64,000 bases of DNA from Macropodus opercularis (lineage: Eukaryota > Chordata > Actinopteri > Anabantiformes > Osphronemidae). The stretch covers positions 2,852,501-2,916,500 of the forward strand of contig CM061097.1 of assembly GCA_030770545.1 (NCBI GenBank). The letters run 5' to 3'. The notes under the pieces were generated by a model that saw nothing but the letters and a program-made list of their open reading frames with translations, did no database searches and had not been told where the DNA came from. A program made the position numbers and the translations under genes. Shown here piece by piece: positions 63,057 through 64,000 of the stretch; position 1 is the stretch's first letter; every line of letters starts with the position of its first letter.

Positions 63057-63929
63057 TCACTTGGCCATATCTATTAGACTCTGCAGAGACGTGGGCACCC
63101 AAGTTTTCTCTCCTTGGACAAAAACAACCCCCCTGTCTATATAGATAACAATACGCCCGAATGTGTACAGCTGTTTGCCCTCATGCCGTTTGGCCACTAT
63201 GGGCATAAAGACAATGTTGTTCTCTTCTGCTTTGGTCTGGATAAGATCTTTAAAGTTAGTTGGCACACCAGCACTGATGCCCCGATGAACCACAGTCTCA
63301 GCATCCCTGCGCTCTTGCATTGCTTCATACTGGAAGTCCTTTCGTCTCTCTGTCTGTGTGAGATATGCAATGTTCTCCCTTGCACCGGGTTGCATATATC
63401 CACCTATGAATAGGAAGATAAATAAGCGACAAATATTGTTTTGAAGCAGCAAAGGTCATATTTTTGTCTATAAACTAAAAGTAGTCTGATAATATTGTGT
63501 ATTTAAATTCTTAGACCGTATGCAGTACTCACCTATGCCAGAAGACACAGCACGGTTCATGATGTCCAAAGCTTCGTTGAATTTCTCTTTTACGAGTGGT
63601 TGTGCCAACAAGGCCTCAGTGAACATGCTTTTCCAACCAAGATACCATTTAGTGATTTCCTCATAGTTAGGGCTGTTGCTCAACCATGAACAAAGAACCT
63701 GTTCAAAGAGACACAAGAAAGTTTAAAATAAATACATAAACAATAATAGAGTTTAGAAAATATGCTGTGTAATTATATTCACTGACCTGCAACCACTTTG
63801 TAAAGAAGTTTTTGTCCAGCAGGGACACTAGACTGGAAGGGGAGAGCATGCCTTCCCAGTCCATTACCCAGTGAAATGGCTCCATCTGCTGCTGGTGAGG
63901 GTTGATAACAAGCTCTTCCAGACACAACG
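63057..63929 (-). CDS. TFIP11: Tuftelin-interacting protein 11, C-terminal part
   Basis: TFIP11 (yeast Ntr1/Spp382 counterpart) is a G-patch protein that works with DHX15 in lariat-spliceosome disassembly. Only the last three coding exons are inside the window: 63929-63787, 63698-63533, 63403-63057, about 218 codons, in frame. Landmarks: NPHQQQMEPFHWVMDWEGML, LCSWLSNSPNYEEITKWYLG, KEKFNEALDIMNRAVSSGI, YMQPGARENIAYLTQTERRK, and the C-terminus EKTWVPTSLQSLIDMAK. All are close to vertebrate TFIP11 (human 837 aa). The G-patch and most of the GCFC-like domain lie to the right of position 64000. The last ~70 bp of the window are intron. Confidence 0.96.
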
Positions 63930-64000
63930 CTGTGAAAACAGAAACCATCAAGTAAAAAACAAGAAAGCACAGGGGTTAGAGTCTGCAGGCAAATTTATGT

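Overview
The window is nuclear DNA of a ray-finned (teleost) fish. The evidence is many short coding exons with GT-AG introns, often only 80-150 bp long, frequent simple repeats, and nine genes whose translations match well-known vertebrate proteins. Codon frames and splice phases were followed by eye through every exon. The reconstructed protein lengths agree with the vertebrate families: VCP 806 aa, THOC5 683 aa, EPG5 about 2,572 aa, RIOK2 516 aa. No bacterial, viral or intact transposon gene was seen.

Layout, left to right: RIOK2 (+, 1.0-4.3 kb), a late pre-40S ribosome maturation ATPase/kinase. LIX1 (+, 5.6-8.6 kb), a dsRNA-binding-fold protein. EPG5 (+, 10.7-25.4 kb, 45 coding exons), the autophagosome-lysosome tether. 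A gene-poor stretch (25.4-29.0 kb) ending in a pyrimidine tract. DNAJB5 (+, 29.9-34.5 kb), a type II Hsp40. VCP/p97 (-, 44.5-37.9 kb), convergent with DNAJB5. FANCG (-, 49.3-45.1 kb), the TPR subunit of the Fanconi anaemia core complex. NEFH (+, 51.2-54.9 kb), neurofilament heavy chain with a KSP-repeat tail. THOC5 (-, 62.3-56.9 kb), a TREX/THO mRNA-export subunit. The last three coding exons of TFIP11 (-, 63.9-63.1 kb), a spliceosome disassembly factor that runs off the right edge.

The genes are unrelated housekeeping and neuronal genes, not a pathway or operon. Loose themes are protein quality control and autophagy (DNAJB5, VCP, EPG5) and RNA processing (THOC5, TFIP11, RIOK2). The order preserves several ancestral microsynteny blocks known from human: RIOK2-LIX1 (5q15), DNAJB5-VCP-FANCG (9p13, same order and orientation) and NEFH-THOC5 (22q12, same convergent orientation). 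I found no new molecular system. The points most worth checking are regulatory and splicing oddities: a CLEAR-like site upstream of EPG5, a full CRE next to a TATA box upstream of DNAJB5, a probable GC-AG intron in NEFH, a C22 run abutting a THOC5 splice donor, a stop-free 84-nt FANCG intron, and the linkage of blocks that birds carry on chromosome Z.
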